Positions 36,121 through 49,300 of a stretch of 64,000 nucleotides of DNA are shown in pieces. The DNA is taken from positions 60,254,267-60,318,266 of the forward strand of contig RSEF01000031.1 of assembly GCA_003993805.1 (NCBI GenBank), in the 5' to 3' direction. Both the position numbers and the translations under genes were made by a program. This DNA comes from Himantopus leucocephalus (lineage: Eukaryota; Chordata; Aves; Charadriiformes; Recurvirostridae). How positions within the stretch are numbered: the first letter of the stretch is position 1; each line of letters opens with the position of its first letter. The notes beneath the pieces were generated by a model. That model searched no databases. It saw only the letters and a program-made list of their open reading frames with translations, and was not told the origin of the DNA.

Positions 36121-39100
36121 ATTTTGTTGAAATCCTCTGGATAGTGTGAAAACAAGCTATGTTATCTGGGTTGTGTTTTGACCCACTTTATCCCCACACT
36201 TTTCAGTTGTTACAATCCTTTGATTTAAATTCACTTATGTAGGGTTCTTTTCACTGAATTGCAAACTTGTTTTTTTGAAGTGGGTTACAGTTTGAGGTGG
36301 AGGTGAGACAGATGTGATTTCCAGTTCTAGAATGACCTCGGAATGACCTCCAACTGTACTTAATGACATAAGCTCTCCTTGACTCCTGCAGTAGGATGAA
36401 GACTGTAGTCCTTCCATCTATTGAGTACTTCAAATTAGTGCTAAGTGGCCTTACTCTCCATTACAGTCAATCAGAGTTAAAGATGAGTATTCCCTCGATG
36501 TAACAGTGACCTAATTAAGACCTGTGGTGGTGATTTAAAAGATACATAGATCTTTTTCCTGCTCCCCTGCATTGTAGTGAATATCCTCTCAGCTGCATTG
36601 TAGTATGAGAGGTAGAGATGACAGATGCATATAATGGAGGGAAAAAAGTGTTTCAGATGTAACCACAACAGAGATATAGGAATAACAATCTTACACAACA
36701 CACTGAACTGCCGAGTCAGACAGCAGTGGGAGATGTACGAATCATGGCCTTAAATCTCATTTCCTGAGGTGATATAAATGGGCCCAGTGTTTTCAATCTG
36801 ACTTTAGCTTTATGCTGCTATAAATCAGTGGGGAACTGGAGAAACACATAGGGATGCACTTTGTTTTGAGGCTCAGCGAGTATTAGACCTAACAACAAAT
36901 CGTCACTTAGTGTTACAACAAATAGCGTCTTGCCAGCCTAGTAAACATCTGTACTCATTGTGTTAGGTGTTATGATGACTCAGAACAAAAGAAAAAATTC
37001 TGTAGTGAAGGGTTTGCAAGCCAAGCATAAGACAAGACAGCAGCAGAAAGGATGTAGTACAAAAATGCTCACTGGATTATAAAACTGGGGTTGGCAGAAC
37101 TTGGAAATGTTATACTACATGTTTCCTCAAGCAGTTCTTCCCACAAACAGCTCTCCCAAGAGCACCTTTTTCCTGTTGTGCCAGATTTGGTTTACTACTT
37201 TTGTAGCTTTTGTGGTTTTAGATTTTGAGTCCATTACAGTTTTCTACCCAAAGTGTGAAGACCAGTCCCAGCTACCTGATTTGAAAGCAATAGGCTCCAT
37301 ATATTCCCATCACTGGACCTGCTGAGTGTGCACATATATGACTGATAGACTAGAATCAGTGCATATGTGTGAATCCCTTTAAGAGTCCAGTTTGGTCTGA
37401 TGAACACAGAACACCCTGGACATTTTGTGGGTATATCATAATGCATAACGAGCAGCAGTAGGCTAAGGCAGAATATCACATCTGCAGAAGAGCTCTTCTG
37501 TGTGCAGTGGCCATTTCTGGGCACTCTATCTGACACACAGAAGCCTGGTAGAGTCCACCCCCACCCCAACGTGGCAACATAGCAATGAACCAACAGTCAA
37601 AAATTATAATCTGCTGCCAGTGTTGTTGAGGATGGTGGGTCTGGAGAATCACCTCTTCATTCAAAACTGTTAAATGAGGACTTGATTGAGAGATAAGCAA
37701 AGAACAAACCTCCTCTCCCTTTCTTTTTGAAGGGAACATGACCCATTTAGAGCCAACTATCCTGCTCCACATGAATATGATGCCACTGGAATGGCTGAAA
37801 GATGTATTTACACTGGAGGATTAGAATGAAGGACCTGATGATACAAAAACAGAGCTGTACTGCAGCTAAGGAATCACATTCTCCTTTTGCATGACCAGGA
37901 TATGCGAGTGCACAGATGTGTGTCTCAGCCTGAGTGCGTGTGAATTTTGAATCCTTGAGCCCTTCCTCCAGATGTTGTGAGGCTGTGAAGTACTTCTCAA
38001 ATATTCAGAGAAATTTACTGAAATGTAAATGGAGTAGAGGGAACTGCAATGAAAAGGGTTCCAGCAGCAGGGCCAGAAATTTTAACTTCCCTCATCTTTA
38101 AACTACTGCCTGAGCCTCATCTGCAGAAAAAACACACTGAAAGCATGAAAAAAGGCCAGGATAATATAGCACAGAGTGTAGGGAGCTAACTACCTACCAT
38201 CAATCTCCTTCTGAATCCTGTTTCCTGAGATTCATTCATTTGTTTTGTCCCTTCTTGACATTATAATTGCCTTAAGAGAAGTGTGCAGAGTGCATACTGT
38301 TCTTGTCACTGTCTGCTTGCTTCACTTTGAATTAGGGGTAGAGGAACCTGAGTCTGTTCGGAAAAGAGGATGTTTAGCCAAATTTTCAGTTTGTCTCCTT
38401 GAACGTCCTGGAAGCTCAAATGCTTTTAGTTGTGAAGGGAGGCTCTGAGTGCAGTGAAGAGACTCACTGGTAATCACAGGAATGTACACGGCATGGAAGG
38501 CCAGTGCTTGCCCCATTGCTTTAAGGTCAGTTTCAAAAACTCATCATGCTTGCTGTGAGCTGCTGGCAATCTCCCTCCCTGGAAGCTGCAGTCTCTCTTG
38601 CTCTCTCTATGCTTACATTCAAAGCCAACTAACAGGAACGAACACCAGTTTGAAAGCCATGCTGCTTCAATAGCCTCGTATGGTGTTTTCTGCATTACCA
38701 TAAACACGGTATTTTCAGGCCCTAACAATATTGGAGCATAAAGAGCTCATATTTGTCTGCAAAAATATGTGAGTGTAGGTTTGTCTGCAAAGTGTGCAAA
38801 TAGATCAGATGTACAACGTCAATGGGGAAGCCTGGCTGCTCAGTATTTTCTACTTGAAATGGAGGGTAAAATCAGGGTTGTAACCATTATGTGAAGGCAG
38901 CTATAGTTGGACTTAATGCAATATTTACAGCTTTCTGTATTATTACTTGTTTTACATTACCAGTTGTCAACCTGATCAGAGTGACCTTCTGTCCAAGGCT
39001 CTTCACTGTCATACTGCTACTGAAAAAAGCTGTCTCATCAACCAGGGAGGGAAAGGTCTCTTTCTAAAAAGTGATCTCTACTCTGCCCAGCTGCACCTGA

Positions 39101-40649
39101 ATGGCTGTGAATACAGGAAATTCCAGATTCAAACATAATCTTAAAATACCTGAACTCAGCTGAGAAATTCAGTGCTCACTGAAATGATCACAGTGTCATA
39201 TTGTTTTAGTAGGGCCAGGATTCAGTGCGTCTGGCCATGGTGTACTTTGCTGCTAGTTTGGGTCCAAGACTTTTGACTCGCAAGGCTGGAAATGTTCTCT
39301 GTCATACCTTAACTAATGTTGACACTGCTTAATTTTAGTGCCAACAATCAGCTAAGATCTAAAATCAGTCAGCCGGTCTAAACAAACCTTGCCAACTTTT
39401 TCTCCATGTGCTGAGCCGCAAAACCTAGTTAAGTGTTCTGGAGCCTGCTCAGCTTAACTGAAAAGAAGATACAGTGGTTTGATTTGGTTAGGACGCACAG
39501 AAATGTTGGAATAGGAGCCTGTGTTCAACTTGCTCTTCCTGACTGAAGTTGGACAAACATTTCCTCAAAGGAACATGGAGAAGGTTCCTTGTTTTTTTTA
39601 AGATTATGCATGCCATCTTAAATACTTTTGGGGAGGCCATCTTTTAATTAAGGACCACAAAGATCGGGATGTTCAGCTGCTGAGATGTTAATGGATGCAA
39701 ATTTTACATCTAATTTCTTATGGTGCATCTACTCGCCCATGATCTCTTGGCTACCCACACTTACAGGCATTTGTTTGAATGGCATGTTGCCTGCTTTCAA
39801 GCAGGTCAAGTTGATGCCATAAAGCATAACCACCAAGGAAACATGGTTTATGTGTACAGTTTCTATAATACTGCAGGAAACGCATCTCCAGAAATAACCT
39901 TTGTAGTGATGCTACCGCCAGTTCCAAAATGCTTTCTTATACTCGAGTGCATCTCTTGACACTTAAAGTAATGCCTCTACAGCCCAAACGGGCCCATATA
40001 CAAGTTATACCAAAAGTGCTTGCTATAATTGGAAACTCTCTTGGAAAATGATGTGGATCACTGGAGGTACTAAAGTGTAAGTTAGAAGATGGGTCTGCCT
40101 ATAGGCAACCAACTGTACATGCAAAGGTAGCTCCCCAGCCTGGCACAACAGCAGAACTGCTTTCAGTGGATGTTGACTGCTCTGTCTTTTAAAAGTTGTG
40201 CATGTATTTAATAAAGACTGTATGAGAACTCCCCTGAAAACGCCAACAATGAAGCAGAAAAGGGTCAAACAGGAGATCTGCATCAAAGAAAAATGAGATC
40301 TGTAATTCATTAACTCTGCTTGTTGTAGTTTCGCTGGAAGCCGTTAACCAGAGAAGGAAAAGACATATTTGCCACCTTACCCAGAGGCATGGTTATATTG
40401 GTATTTCTTTGGCATGGTTGGTGTGCACCGAAGGTAAATTAAATCCTGACTTTTACTAACATAAAAGGACTGGTAAATCCATTAGCTCTGAAAACAGAAT
40501 GAGAGAGAGTCAACTTTAAAAAATGCTCAGAGTTCATCAACAGAAGTCTGTTTCAGGTATCTTTCTATTTTTATTTTTCTCCCCCCCTGCACTAGTCAAA
40601 ACCTACATGTCTGTTTTTCAGCACTAAAACCTGCCAGTTCAAGGCCAAG

Positions 40650-40700
40650 ACGCTGCCTTGGAGACCTGGTTCAAATCTCTGCTCTGCTTACTTTGGGGCT
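40650..40700 (+). mobile_element. Possible MIR-like SINE remnant (B-box region)
   Basis: GAGACCTGGTTCAAATCTCT followed by GCTCTGCTTAC resembles the tRNA-derived head of MIR-type CORE-SINEs ('gacctgggttcaaatcccagctctgccactta'). There is no A box or tRNA fold around it, so it is not a tRNA gene. The match is short and the rest of the element is not visible. Confidence 0.3.
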
Positions 40701-41569
40701 GAGATTTTTTTCCTTTCAGAAACATGCAACTGCCCTTCACACTGCCAGATTTCTTCCTCAGAGTTAGGAAAACCTGGTCCAAATAACTATGTCCTCATGG
40801 TGTTTAGGCTTCCGGGAAATGTGTAGTCACAGTTGTCTTGAACAATTCAACACAACCCCCATAACTGGATCCGGTTTACCCTGAGGAATCAGCAAGACCA
40901 CGGTCAGAGTTGCAGTGATAGAAGAGTTGTACATGTTGTGACCACCTTCCTCATGCAAGTTCGAGAGGCATAGTCTTCAGCACTGGCTCAGGATGTTGCT
41001 ATGCCCTACTGTGCCCACACCTACCCATATACGCACAGATGTGCAAATTCACACAAAAACTGAAATTCTGCTGGGTGGTACACAATTGACTTTTGTTTTG
41101 CTTGTTTTTTTTTTTCTAGGACTAGCATATTTCCAGCTATGGACACTTCAGATATCTTACTAGATGTTATGCCTTTTAAAAATATTATTAATTTGGTATG
41201 ACCTTTGTTGCCTTTAGTATTAATTTTGCCACCTGCATGACAATTAAATTTATTTTATTTCTTGATATGATTTCCTCTGTAATGATGTATTTACCCTCTT
41301 TACTGTGGGGACAAGCCTGTTGCCTCTCTCATAATTAAGTTCAAGTAGTGCTATCAAAGCTACATTATAAAGTTCCAATTAACTGTTAAGAATTACAGGA
41401 TTCTACTGAAACTACTTTGTAATTAGCAGGCTACCAGCAGAGAACTGGTTGCCTGCCAGTGTGTTGGCTTGATTTTCACGTGCTGGAGCTCTTCTGTGTT
41501 ATTTGGATGGCAAAAAAATTCATCTGCAATTGGGCCTGAAAAAATTGTGGTTCTGTGAGTCATTCTCTT

Positions 41570-41605
41570 TAATATCTTTATCAATGACCTGGATGAGGGG
41601 ATTGA
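41570..41605 (+). mobile_element. CR1 LINE ORF2 fragment running into the gap
   Basis: TTCTCTTTAATATCTTTATC followed by AATGACCTGGATGAGGGGAT is the CR1 reverse-transcriptase segment encoding FNIFINDLDEGI, in sense on the plus strand. It starts abruptly at about 41570 (5' truncation) and is cut by the N-run, so its 3' part is missing from the assembly. Confidence 0.85.
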
Positions 41606-41705
41606 NNNNNNNNNNNNNNNNNNNNNNNNNNNNNNNNNNNNNNNNNNNNNNNNNNNNNNNNNNNNNNNNNNNNNNNNNNNNNNNNNNNNNNNNNNNNNNN
41701 NNNNN
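41606..41705. other. Assembly gap (100 N)
   Basis: Exactly 100 N, the size commonly used for a gap of unknown length. It is flanked by CR1 sequence on both sides in opposite orientations, so the join and the true length are uncertain. Protein frames crossing it are meaningless. Confidence 0.98.
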
Positions 41706-42140
41706 AGTCCCTCTCCAGCCTTCTTGTAGGCACCCTTCAGATACTGGACGGCCACAATAAGGTCTTCCCAGAGCCTTCTCTTCTTCAGGATGAACAACCG
41801 CAACTCTCTCAGCCTGTCTTCGTAGGAAAGGTGCTCCAGCGCTCTGATCATCTTTGTCGCCCTCCTCTGGACTCACTCCAACAGGTTCATGACTATGTCC
41901 AGACCCAGAGCTGGATGCAGTACTCCAGGTGGGGTCTCACCAGAGCAGAGTAGAGGGGCCAAATCACCTCCCTTGACCTGCTGGCCATGCTTCTTTTGAT
42001 GCAGCCCAGGATATGGTTGGCCTTCTGGGCTGTGAGCGCACATTGCTGGCTCATGTAGAGTTTCTCATCAACCAACACCCTCAAGTCCTTCTCCTCAGGG
42101 CTGCTCTCAATCCATTCTCCAGATGGCCAGTGCTTTTTCA
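41706..42140 (-). mobile_element. CR1 LINE fragment running into the gap
   Basis: The plus strand reads antisense CR1: AGTCCCTCTCCAGCCTTCTT, GAGCCTTCTCTTCTTCAGGA, TCGCCCTCCTCTGGACTCAC, CCAGAGCTGGATGCAGTACT, CTTCTGGGCTGTGAGCGCAC and CAATCCATTCTCC. In sense it starts in ORF2 at about 42140 and runs left. Its last 250 bases or so (3' UTR and terminal repeat) would fall inside the gap. On the minus strand the ORF2 C-terminus is readable in pieces ([16 protein letters not shown]). Confidence 0.92.
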
Positions 42141-42141
42141 T

Positions 42142-45100
42142 ACTGGTTAAACTAGGACAGCCAGCTCGTCAGTTTCTCCAGACTGAAAACCCTGTCTGTT
42201 AAAACGGTGAAAACAGAAGACAGGAAATTCTTTCTTTCCATGCAGTTGGCCCAGTAATTACACCCCTAAGGCCACGTGAACCTGTACAATCCTCTTTCTC
42301 AACCCCATGAACAGGCAGCAGCCCACACTGATAGCAACCATGGCCAAGCACAACAGGGAAAAGACATTCTCTGAAATAAGGAGGACCTAGGCCTTTTGTA
42401 GATAACGGCTTTATGGTGCCCAGGAAAAAGTCCATGTAGAGCGCACTGTTGTAAGTGGATCTGAAGACTGTCAGGTCTTCACCTAACCTGATTTGTTTGG
42501 ATGGCTTACTTGCCATCCAATAGCTACAATACGTGAACCGTCTCCTGCTGAATCTGGATCTTATTTCCAGCTTCTTAAATGATGTCACTTGCTATTTTGC
42601 ACTCTTCTTCTATCAACCTTTTCTGGTCCGCAGCAATATTCAAGCACTGCTGAGGCCACTGGAAAGTGCTGCCTTGTCAAGTCAGAAAAAAAAATAAGCA
42701 TTTTTATAACCTCTCTTCAAAGCAGAGTCTCTTACAAACGAGAACCACATCTATAAACTTTCTTCACACTTTCTTCAACCTAAACCCATCTTCCCTCTGA
42801 TGAGACAGCCTGTGCTCCATATGGCACACTAGATTAGGTCTAGTTATTCTGGTGGTACAGGAACAGAATACTAAAAAGCCTGAACATGTTTGCAATCTGG
42901 AGGCATTTAAAGGTATTTGCAGCAAAACCAGTAACTATAGAAAACTCACGGGGCTTTGGATTTTGTTACAAGCACTGAGTTCCTACAAAGCCTTGATCCT
43001 TCAAAAGGTAAGAACATCTTCTGAGCTACCTCGGGCTTTGTCTTGATAGAACAATTCACAGCTTTCTCTTGAAGCTGGCAGAAATTTATTTACACAGGAG
43101 AACCAGTAGGTTTCACTGCTTTGATGTTAGAAATACAAAGCCAACATTTTAAGGATAATTCAGGTAGACTGAGCTGCAGAGGACAGTCACAGCATCTACT
43201 TAGAAGCAAAACACTCAACCTGGCATCATTCCAGTGGAAAAGTCCCAGAGCCATACAGCCGCTGGAGTTGGACAAAATACATTCAAGGCTAGGTTTTTCT
43301 TTTACTGGCATGGAATTGCTTTATGTGATCCAGAAATCTGTTCTATAAACGTTCAATTTAAGAAAAAAATTTAGGCTTTTCTCCCCTTTTAACAAAACAA
43401 ATGAATAAGCAAAAACACGAAAGACACAACAAAAAACAGCCAGCTCAGAAATGTTTCCATTTCAAGAACTCCTATTCTTTGAGTCATCAATAGTAGATGA
43501 AGGCAAAGTGGAATGACAACAAAAAACACTTTAGTTGCCACTGCAACAAGAAGAAGATTTGCAAAAACAACTGGTGACCTCAGTTTCATAACATTTCTCC
43601 TCAGAAAGCCTTCATAATTTACCAGACATTTTAAAATAGTGATTTCTGGGTCATTTTCTATGTTCAAGTCATCTAAAGTTTTATTCACTATGATCTTCTC
43701 ACTTGAATAATCACTCCTGCTAGAGCAAATCAAATGTAAAAATGCACCCAAATACCAGAGTAGAAATCCAAAATTATACTAGTGTATATTGCTACACTTG
43801 ACAGTGTAAGGCAGGCAAAAATCAAGTTTTACTTAGAGTCGTTAGTGACACAAGTAGTCACTCAAAGCACCCTTGTTCTTTCATGTATAGCAAAGATGTA
43901 ATACACAGTTGGTAAAAAATATATTCTAACTCTTGGGCAATTCCTTTATTCTTTGTATTTTTGCAAAGGATATTCAAAATTTTCTCTCTTAGCTCTTCTT
44001 TTCCCGATTTGTTACAATGGAATTTCAGAAATTTCTCTTCCAGTCACCTAATGACTAATTAAACTAGGCTACAGATATTTGCTAAAATTGTGTATGTTGG
44101 ATCTGCTTCGCTGAAGCTCATGGAGGCAATATGCATCACACTCGCAAGAGCAACAAACTTCTTTGTTGTCACACGCACAAATTCTTTTGATGTGTTGTCC
44201 CTGAATGGGTGAATTGCACAAAAGTACAAAATAGGCCTACAGCACAAAGCAGAAAAGTGTCAAAGCACCACCCAAATTGGGGTCGTGTCATTTATCTTCC
44301 CGTTTGACTTCAGCATATGTTTTCACATAAAGGAAAGAGAATGAGATAGAACATTATTATGATGTCTCGCCTGAAGTCATTCTATCAACAGTGTCCACAA
44401 ACTTCCCCTGCCCTTGCTCTTCTGCTTCATAATTTATACTCTTGCAGTAAAAGCCCGGATGCAAGAATGGCTTTATAATCAATCATGTCCCACAATTACA
44501 TCCTTAATATTTCTCCTTTACTTTTATTATTTTTTATCTGAATCATTGGCTGACAAGTCTGTAGTTATTATACTTCGTGAGGTTCAGATAAAGAAATAAT
44601 TTACACAGGAATATAAGAAGTATATTAACAATTCCATTGTCTCCTGAACACTTAGCCATCCAGCCAAGTTGAAACTGTTCACAAAAGTTCGTCTGCTACC
44701 ATTTTACCATAGGGAAGGGATCTTCAGGAAATAAGCACTTAGCCTCTACAACCTCCTTTCAAGCCCTTAACACCTCTTTGCTGTGCAGTTTTCTACTTCA
44801 TGTCATCCACCCAAATACAGGTAGATGGCAGAGAAGCTGAGCCTATATTATCTAAATATTTGCACACTAGTATGCTTTTAGCAGTTCAATTTGTAGGGAT
44901 AAATTCAATTCCATCCTCCCATGGCTGGTAGGCAAGTTGGATAGCCTCACTGAGGACCACAGGGCCTTTCCACCTAGTCCTTCTGAGCAGAGCCATTCCC
45001 TCATCTCAGAGACATCTTCTATGCAGGCCAACATATCAGCAAATCATGGCCAACTGATGACTTGACAGCTCACTTAGCACGATGCGGTACACTGATGGAG

Positions 45101-45727
45101 AAGTACCCAACACATGTAACATCTTAAATTCACAGCCAGCAGGAGCAGGAACAGCCCTGTAAAGGATTGAACTCAATGAGGTCCACCAAGTGCAGCTTGA
45201 GACTGGTTTATTCCAGCAAATAGTATAGTTCAGTGCTCAGTGTGTATTTCGGATATTTACCCCTAACATCTAGCACTTGTGCAAGGGAATTCAGAGACAC
45301 CTGGTGCCTGCCTGCCACGATGCGCCTGGTGAGAGCAAAGGGCCCTGTGAGGGCTGTAGGAAGTATGCATGAGTTTCCTCCACTAAGAGCCAAAAATAAG
45401 ACATATAATGGTTTTCCTCTTGTGACTTTTGTCAGTGGTCATTTACTGAATAAACTGAATATCCTCTCACTGTCTCTCTAACACTTTATTCAAATTAGTC
45501 CTTTTGTCCTATCCAGCAGAAAAGGAGAGCAAAGGCAGATTTGGGTTAGATCCAGAGTCAAAGTGTTAATAAATAAAAAAAAATAAAAAAAAAACCAAAC
45601 ACAAATACCACTTTTTTCCCTGCAATGAGTAAAATTCAAATAGTTCTGAAAGCATCCCCACTCACCACACTATGTTGAAAAGCCCATTTTAAAATTTATA
45701 ACGAAGATAAAGTACCAATTAAGTGAG
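42142..45727. other. Intergenic stretch with unexplained minus-strand open frames
   Basis: There is no repeat I can name. Minus-strand frames of 129 codons (42199-42588) and 120 codons (43389-43751) stand out. The second ends in two hydrophobic segments. Neither matches a family that I recognise, and neither shows splice sites, a poly(A) tail or flanking repeats proving a retrocopy. An A-rich patch lies at 45569-45600. Confidence 0.4.
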
Positions 45728-46308
45728 CGTTGTGGTTTATCCTCAGCCAGCAGATAGGAACACACAACTGTTTGTGCAGTTCTCCCTGCGTGGGATGGAG
45801 GAGAGAATCAGAAGGGTAAAAGTGAGAAAACTTGTGGTTTGAGATAAAGACAGTTTAATAAGTAAAGCAAAAGCTGCACATGCAAGTAGAACAGAACACG
45901 GAATTCATTCACTGCTTCCCATCGGCAGGCAGATATTCGGCCATCCCCAGGAAAGCAGGGCTCCATCACGTGTAACGGTTACTTGAGAAGACAAATGCCA
46001 TCACTCCAAACTTCCCCCCCCTTCCTTCTGTTCCGCCCAGCTTTATATACTGAACGTGACATCGTATGGTATGGAATATCCCTTTGGTCAGCTGGGGTCA
46101 GCTGTCCCAGCTATGTTGCCTCCCAACTTGTGCACCCCCAGCCTACTCGCTGGTGGGGCCGTGTGAGCAGCAGAAAAGGCCTTGACTGCTTAGCAACAAC
46201 CAAAAACATCAGTGCGCTATCAACATCGCTTTCAAGCCAAATCCAAAGCATAGCACTATACCAGCTTCTGGTAAGAAAGTCAACTTTATCCCAACTGAAA
46301 CCATGACA
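45728..46308 (-). mobile_element. ERVL-type solo LTR with target-site duplication
   Basis: This 581-base LTR is flanked by direct repeats GTGAG (45723-45727 and 46309-46313), the 5-bp duplication expected for ERVL. Its sense strand, the minus strand, starts TGTCATGGTTTCAGTTGGGA and ends near CCACAACG, matching the common avian ERVL LTR. The sense TATATAAA box is intact (plus TTTATATA at 46042-46049). ATTAAA follows about 185 bases downstream (plus TTTAAT at 45854-45859), consistent with U3-R-U5. No internal viral region or second LTR is adjacent, so it is a solo LTR formed by LTR-LTR recombination. Its paralogue is at 2097-2683. Confidence 0.9.
46042..46049 (-). promoter_or_regulatory. TATA box of the ERVL solo LTR
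   Basis: Plus TTTATATA reads TATATAAA on the LTR sense strand, at the expected U3 position and followed downstream by the LTR's ATTAAA signal. It would drive minus-strand transcription if still active. Confidence 0.6.
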
Positions 46309-49300
46309 GTGAGCTAACCAAAATGTTACTCATCTAAATTATTACTTGTAAAGAAAGCTAAGGAGGTGCTACTAGTAAGTAAAAATTTATATCTGATTAC
46401 AACAAAACTATTTTATTTGAAACTTACTGCTGAAGAATCTCAAAACATGACAATTTTATTCCATTTGAACAAGAAAAGGAATTCTGTATTCCCAGAAAAA
46501 CATGGCTTGGCCACAAGCTGGCCACAATTAAAGCTGATGTCAGAACCAAAATTCATTTCAGCTTTTTTGTTTTATTTTTTTGAACACAACTCCTTCCACT
46601 ATAAAGGCATTTATCATAAATTCACCATTAAAACAGGATCAGATTTTTCTGGTGAAATATTTCTCAAATAGGGAAAAAAAACCCAACAAATATTTAACAA
46701 CTACTAATAAATGTCAAAAAAATGTAGCTTTGAAAAAGTCTGGAATAAGGTTTTTGGCATGGCTGAGTTGAAAAATCTCAGTTCATTTTTTTAAGTTACT
46801 TTTCATGTTTTTTCATATACACGATATGATATAAAAAAGATGAATGCTTTTGTTCCACCAAAAAGGAAGCTTTTGATTGATTGAAATAAATAACAACACC
46901 ACTACCAAACAAATGCTCAGCAAATTCAGTAGTGTGAAATTTTTGTATGTGATTGCTCTGTTCTGATCCAGAACACCGTTTTTAAAAGTTTGGGTCTTGC
47001 ACAGCAGATACATGGCATAACATTATCCCATACCACATCATGCCAATAACCAATTTGGATTAGTTTTTTGCTGTGATTTTGGCCAGCAGCTGAAGACAAG
47101 GTAAGAAATTTATACTGAGGCAAACATAACACCGATGCCTTACTGGTGTACTCTCCCAGGATCATTGATCTGTGGCTAAGGGGGGGACTGGAAGAGGAAA
47201 AGAGCTCTTCAAGATAAAGTTTTCCTGAATACGTTCATTTTCTATAGCTTGATGTGAGAAAAGATACTTCCATAAAAAGGGTCAGCTACACAGATAAACC
47301 CCATGTATTTTGAACCATTGAGCTATGTTTCACATCCAAAGCACCACAAAAAAGTCGACAGATACGGGTCTTGCTTATTTAGCAATGGTCCCTGAAGGTC
47401 ATGCAAATTTTTTCACAGATAAAATTTCAGGTGCAAATTTCACCACTTTCCCCCATGGAAAGAAATATTTGTTACTTTTTTGTAAACTTTACTAAACAGT
47501 AGCCCAGAATCAAGATGATAAACTGTCAGACCCACCCCAGCCTAGTAGAAATTTCAGAGAAGCAAACTCAAGATCTGAAAAGAATATGATTTATTAAGTT
47601 TCATTATCCACAGCAACTGTTAACAGCACTTCTAAATGCAGCACAGGAAAAGGAGGCGGACTTCAATCCTTATAGCCTGTAGTAGTATGGAAATAATAGT
47701 TTTGGGAGGGACATTTTGAGCAGTGGACAAATTCCCTGCTCACACTGCGGGTGGTAACTGATGCTTGTGTTGCATTGACAGGCTCCTTTAGCTGCACCTT
47801 CTTAGGAGCATGTCTTTTCTTTCAAAGCAGGTTTTTCTCTAGACCAAACTACACCTGGAGTTTTCCCTGGTTGCTTGCAAATTTGAGGGACCCACTGCAG
47901 GACACCATGTTAATAGTTATATCTACTGTAGGAGTTCTCGTCCAGGCCACCCAGACTCCATCTTATCCTTAGCTACAGTAAACCCTGGCTTTTCACATAA
48001 TTTAATGTAATTTGAGCAAATTTTAAACCATGATAATTACAGGTGAGGTCCAGAACAGACCATGTAAAAGTTGCTTAAAGATAGCTTTCCGTCTCTCTTG
48101 TCTCTTTTTAATCAAAGCTAGAGCAGAGAATCTGTATTGCTTGGTGTAAGAAAGGCTGTGGAGGGCCACAGTCCTTATCTTGAAAGTGTTATTACTAGGG
48201 TGGCAAAGAAGGATGCCTGTTAAATTTCCATGAGTACAAGGGAACCAGGGAGCCAAGGAAGTGTTAGGAACGACAAGCGCATCCCACGTTTCCTAGAGGC
48301 ACAGTGCTGGTATCAGAGACTGATTAGCTCCTATTCATAATGTATTCCATCAGGACTTAAGGGAAAGTGTGTTTTCCAAAATAATACAGCAGAGGAATAG
48401 TACTATGGTAATCTGCCACTTGAGACAGCTCAAAATATACTGAGGCACTCTACGATTTCAGAAAACAGTCTGAGCAAAAGTCTGTAACACACCAGCATTT
48501 CTTTCTGGAAAGATGCATGACTGTTTTGACTGGAAGAGGTAAATCCTCACCTGCGAAGATTATTGTTATTTTCCTGCTTTTGAACCAGTCAGCTCTATTC
48601 AAAACACAGACTCTTCCTCATCTAAGGTCCCCAAGAGATCAAAGAGCCCACAGGCCACGTCCAGTGCTCTGTAACTGGAGCTACAGGTCATGTTACACAG
48701 TCACAGGAGATGAGGTTGCAACAGGCCAAGACATTGTGCAGTCCTCCTCTTTTCCCCAAAGCATGATCTGAGTGACCTGTTAATGAAGAGGCTGGGTACC
48801 ACAGTTTGTTATCGGCAAGCTTGTTATTCTTCAGTTCTAAGAAGAGAAGGCCAAAGATGGAAAAATTTCTTGGCTTCCATATTTTAATTCTTATGCTGAA
48901 ACTGCCAAATGCAATGGTGACTTCTGAAATTTGGACATAGTTCACTAGGGACTGGGAACCATTCCCTTCAGCCAAGCAATCACACAGCAAACAGAGTATT
49001 ATTCTTGGCAACGGCGACCCACCAGGGACAGAAACATACCTGTGATCCAAACGATGTCATCGTAGTCTCACAGCATTTGGCAGGGGTTTGACATTAACTG
49101 CAGTGTGGTCAGGACTTCACCCAGGAGACACAGGAGCCTCTATCACCGTTCCCTCCTGCCAAGTCACTTGTACTCCCAGTGCATACCAACAGCTGTTTAT
49201 TTCTGTTACCAACCCAGTGCAAAGTTGTTGTGCTTTGAATGTAATCAGCATCGTGGAGGACAAAAAGGCCCTGTGCCACAAAGCCAGCACTGAAGGATAC

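Larger units (their letters stand above)
32023..41569. other. Intergenic stretch with no gene seen
   Basis: About 9.5 kb of A+T-rich DNA with a T-run at 33161-33182 next to an ambiguous base, a TATC microsatellite and the hairpin at 36100-36120. There is an 11-bp duplication (GAATGACCTCG/C) at 36330-36351 and a possible SINE remnant at 40650-40700. Open frames up to 119 codons (37234-37593 minus) are unrecognised. Confidence 0.5.

Noticed and set aside
40660..40695. GGTTCAAATCT resembling a tRNA B box
   Set aside because: No A box, acceptor stem or cloverleaf can be drawn; a SINE remnant is the better reading.
41423..41876. Open frames of 118-142 codons crossing the N-run
   Set aside because: They are artefacts of reading N as unknown residues between two unrelated CR1 pieces.
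2097..46308. The two ERVL LTRs as the ends of one provirus
   Set aside because: They are about 43.6 kb apart, contain no gag-pol sequence between them, and one has its own target-site duplication.
47530..47990. Possible minus-strand LTR, suggested by TTTATTAAG and a G+C-richer right half
   Set aside because: No TATA-to-poly(A) layout, ends or duplication could be found; the signal is too weak to list as a feature.
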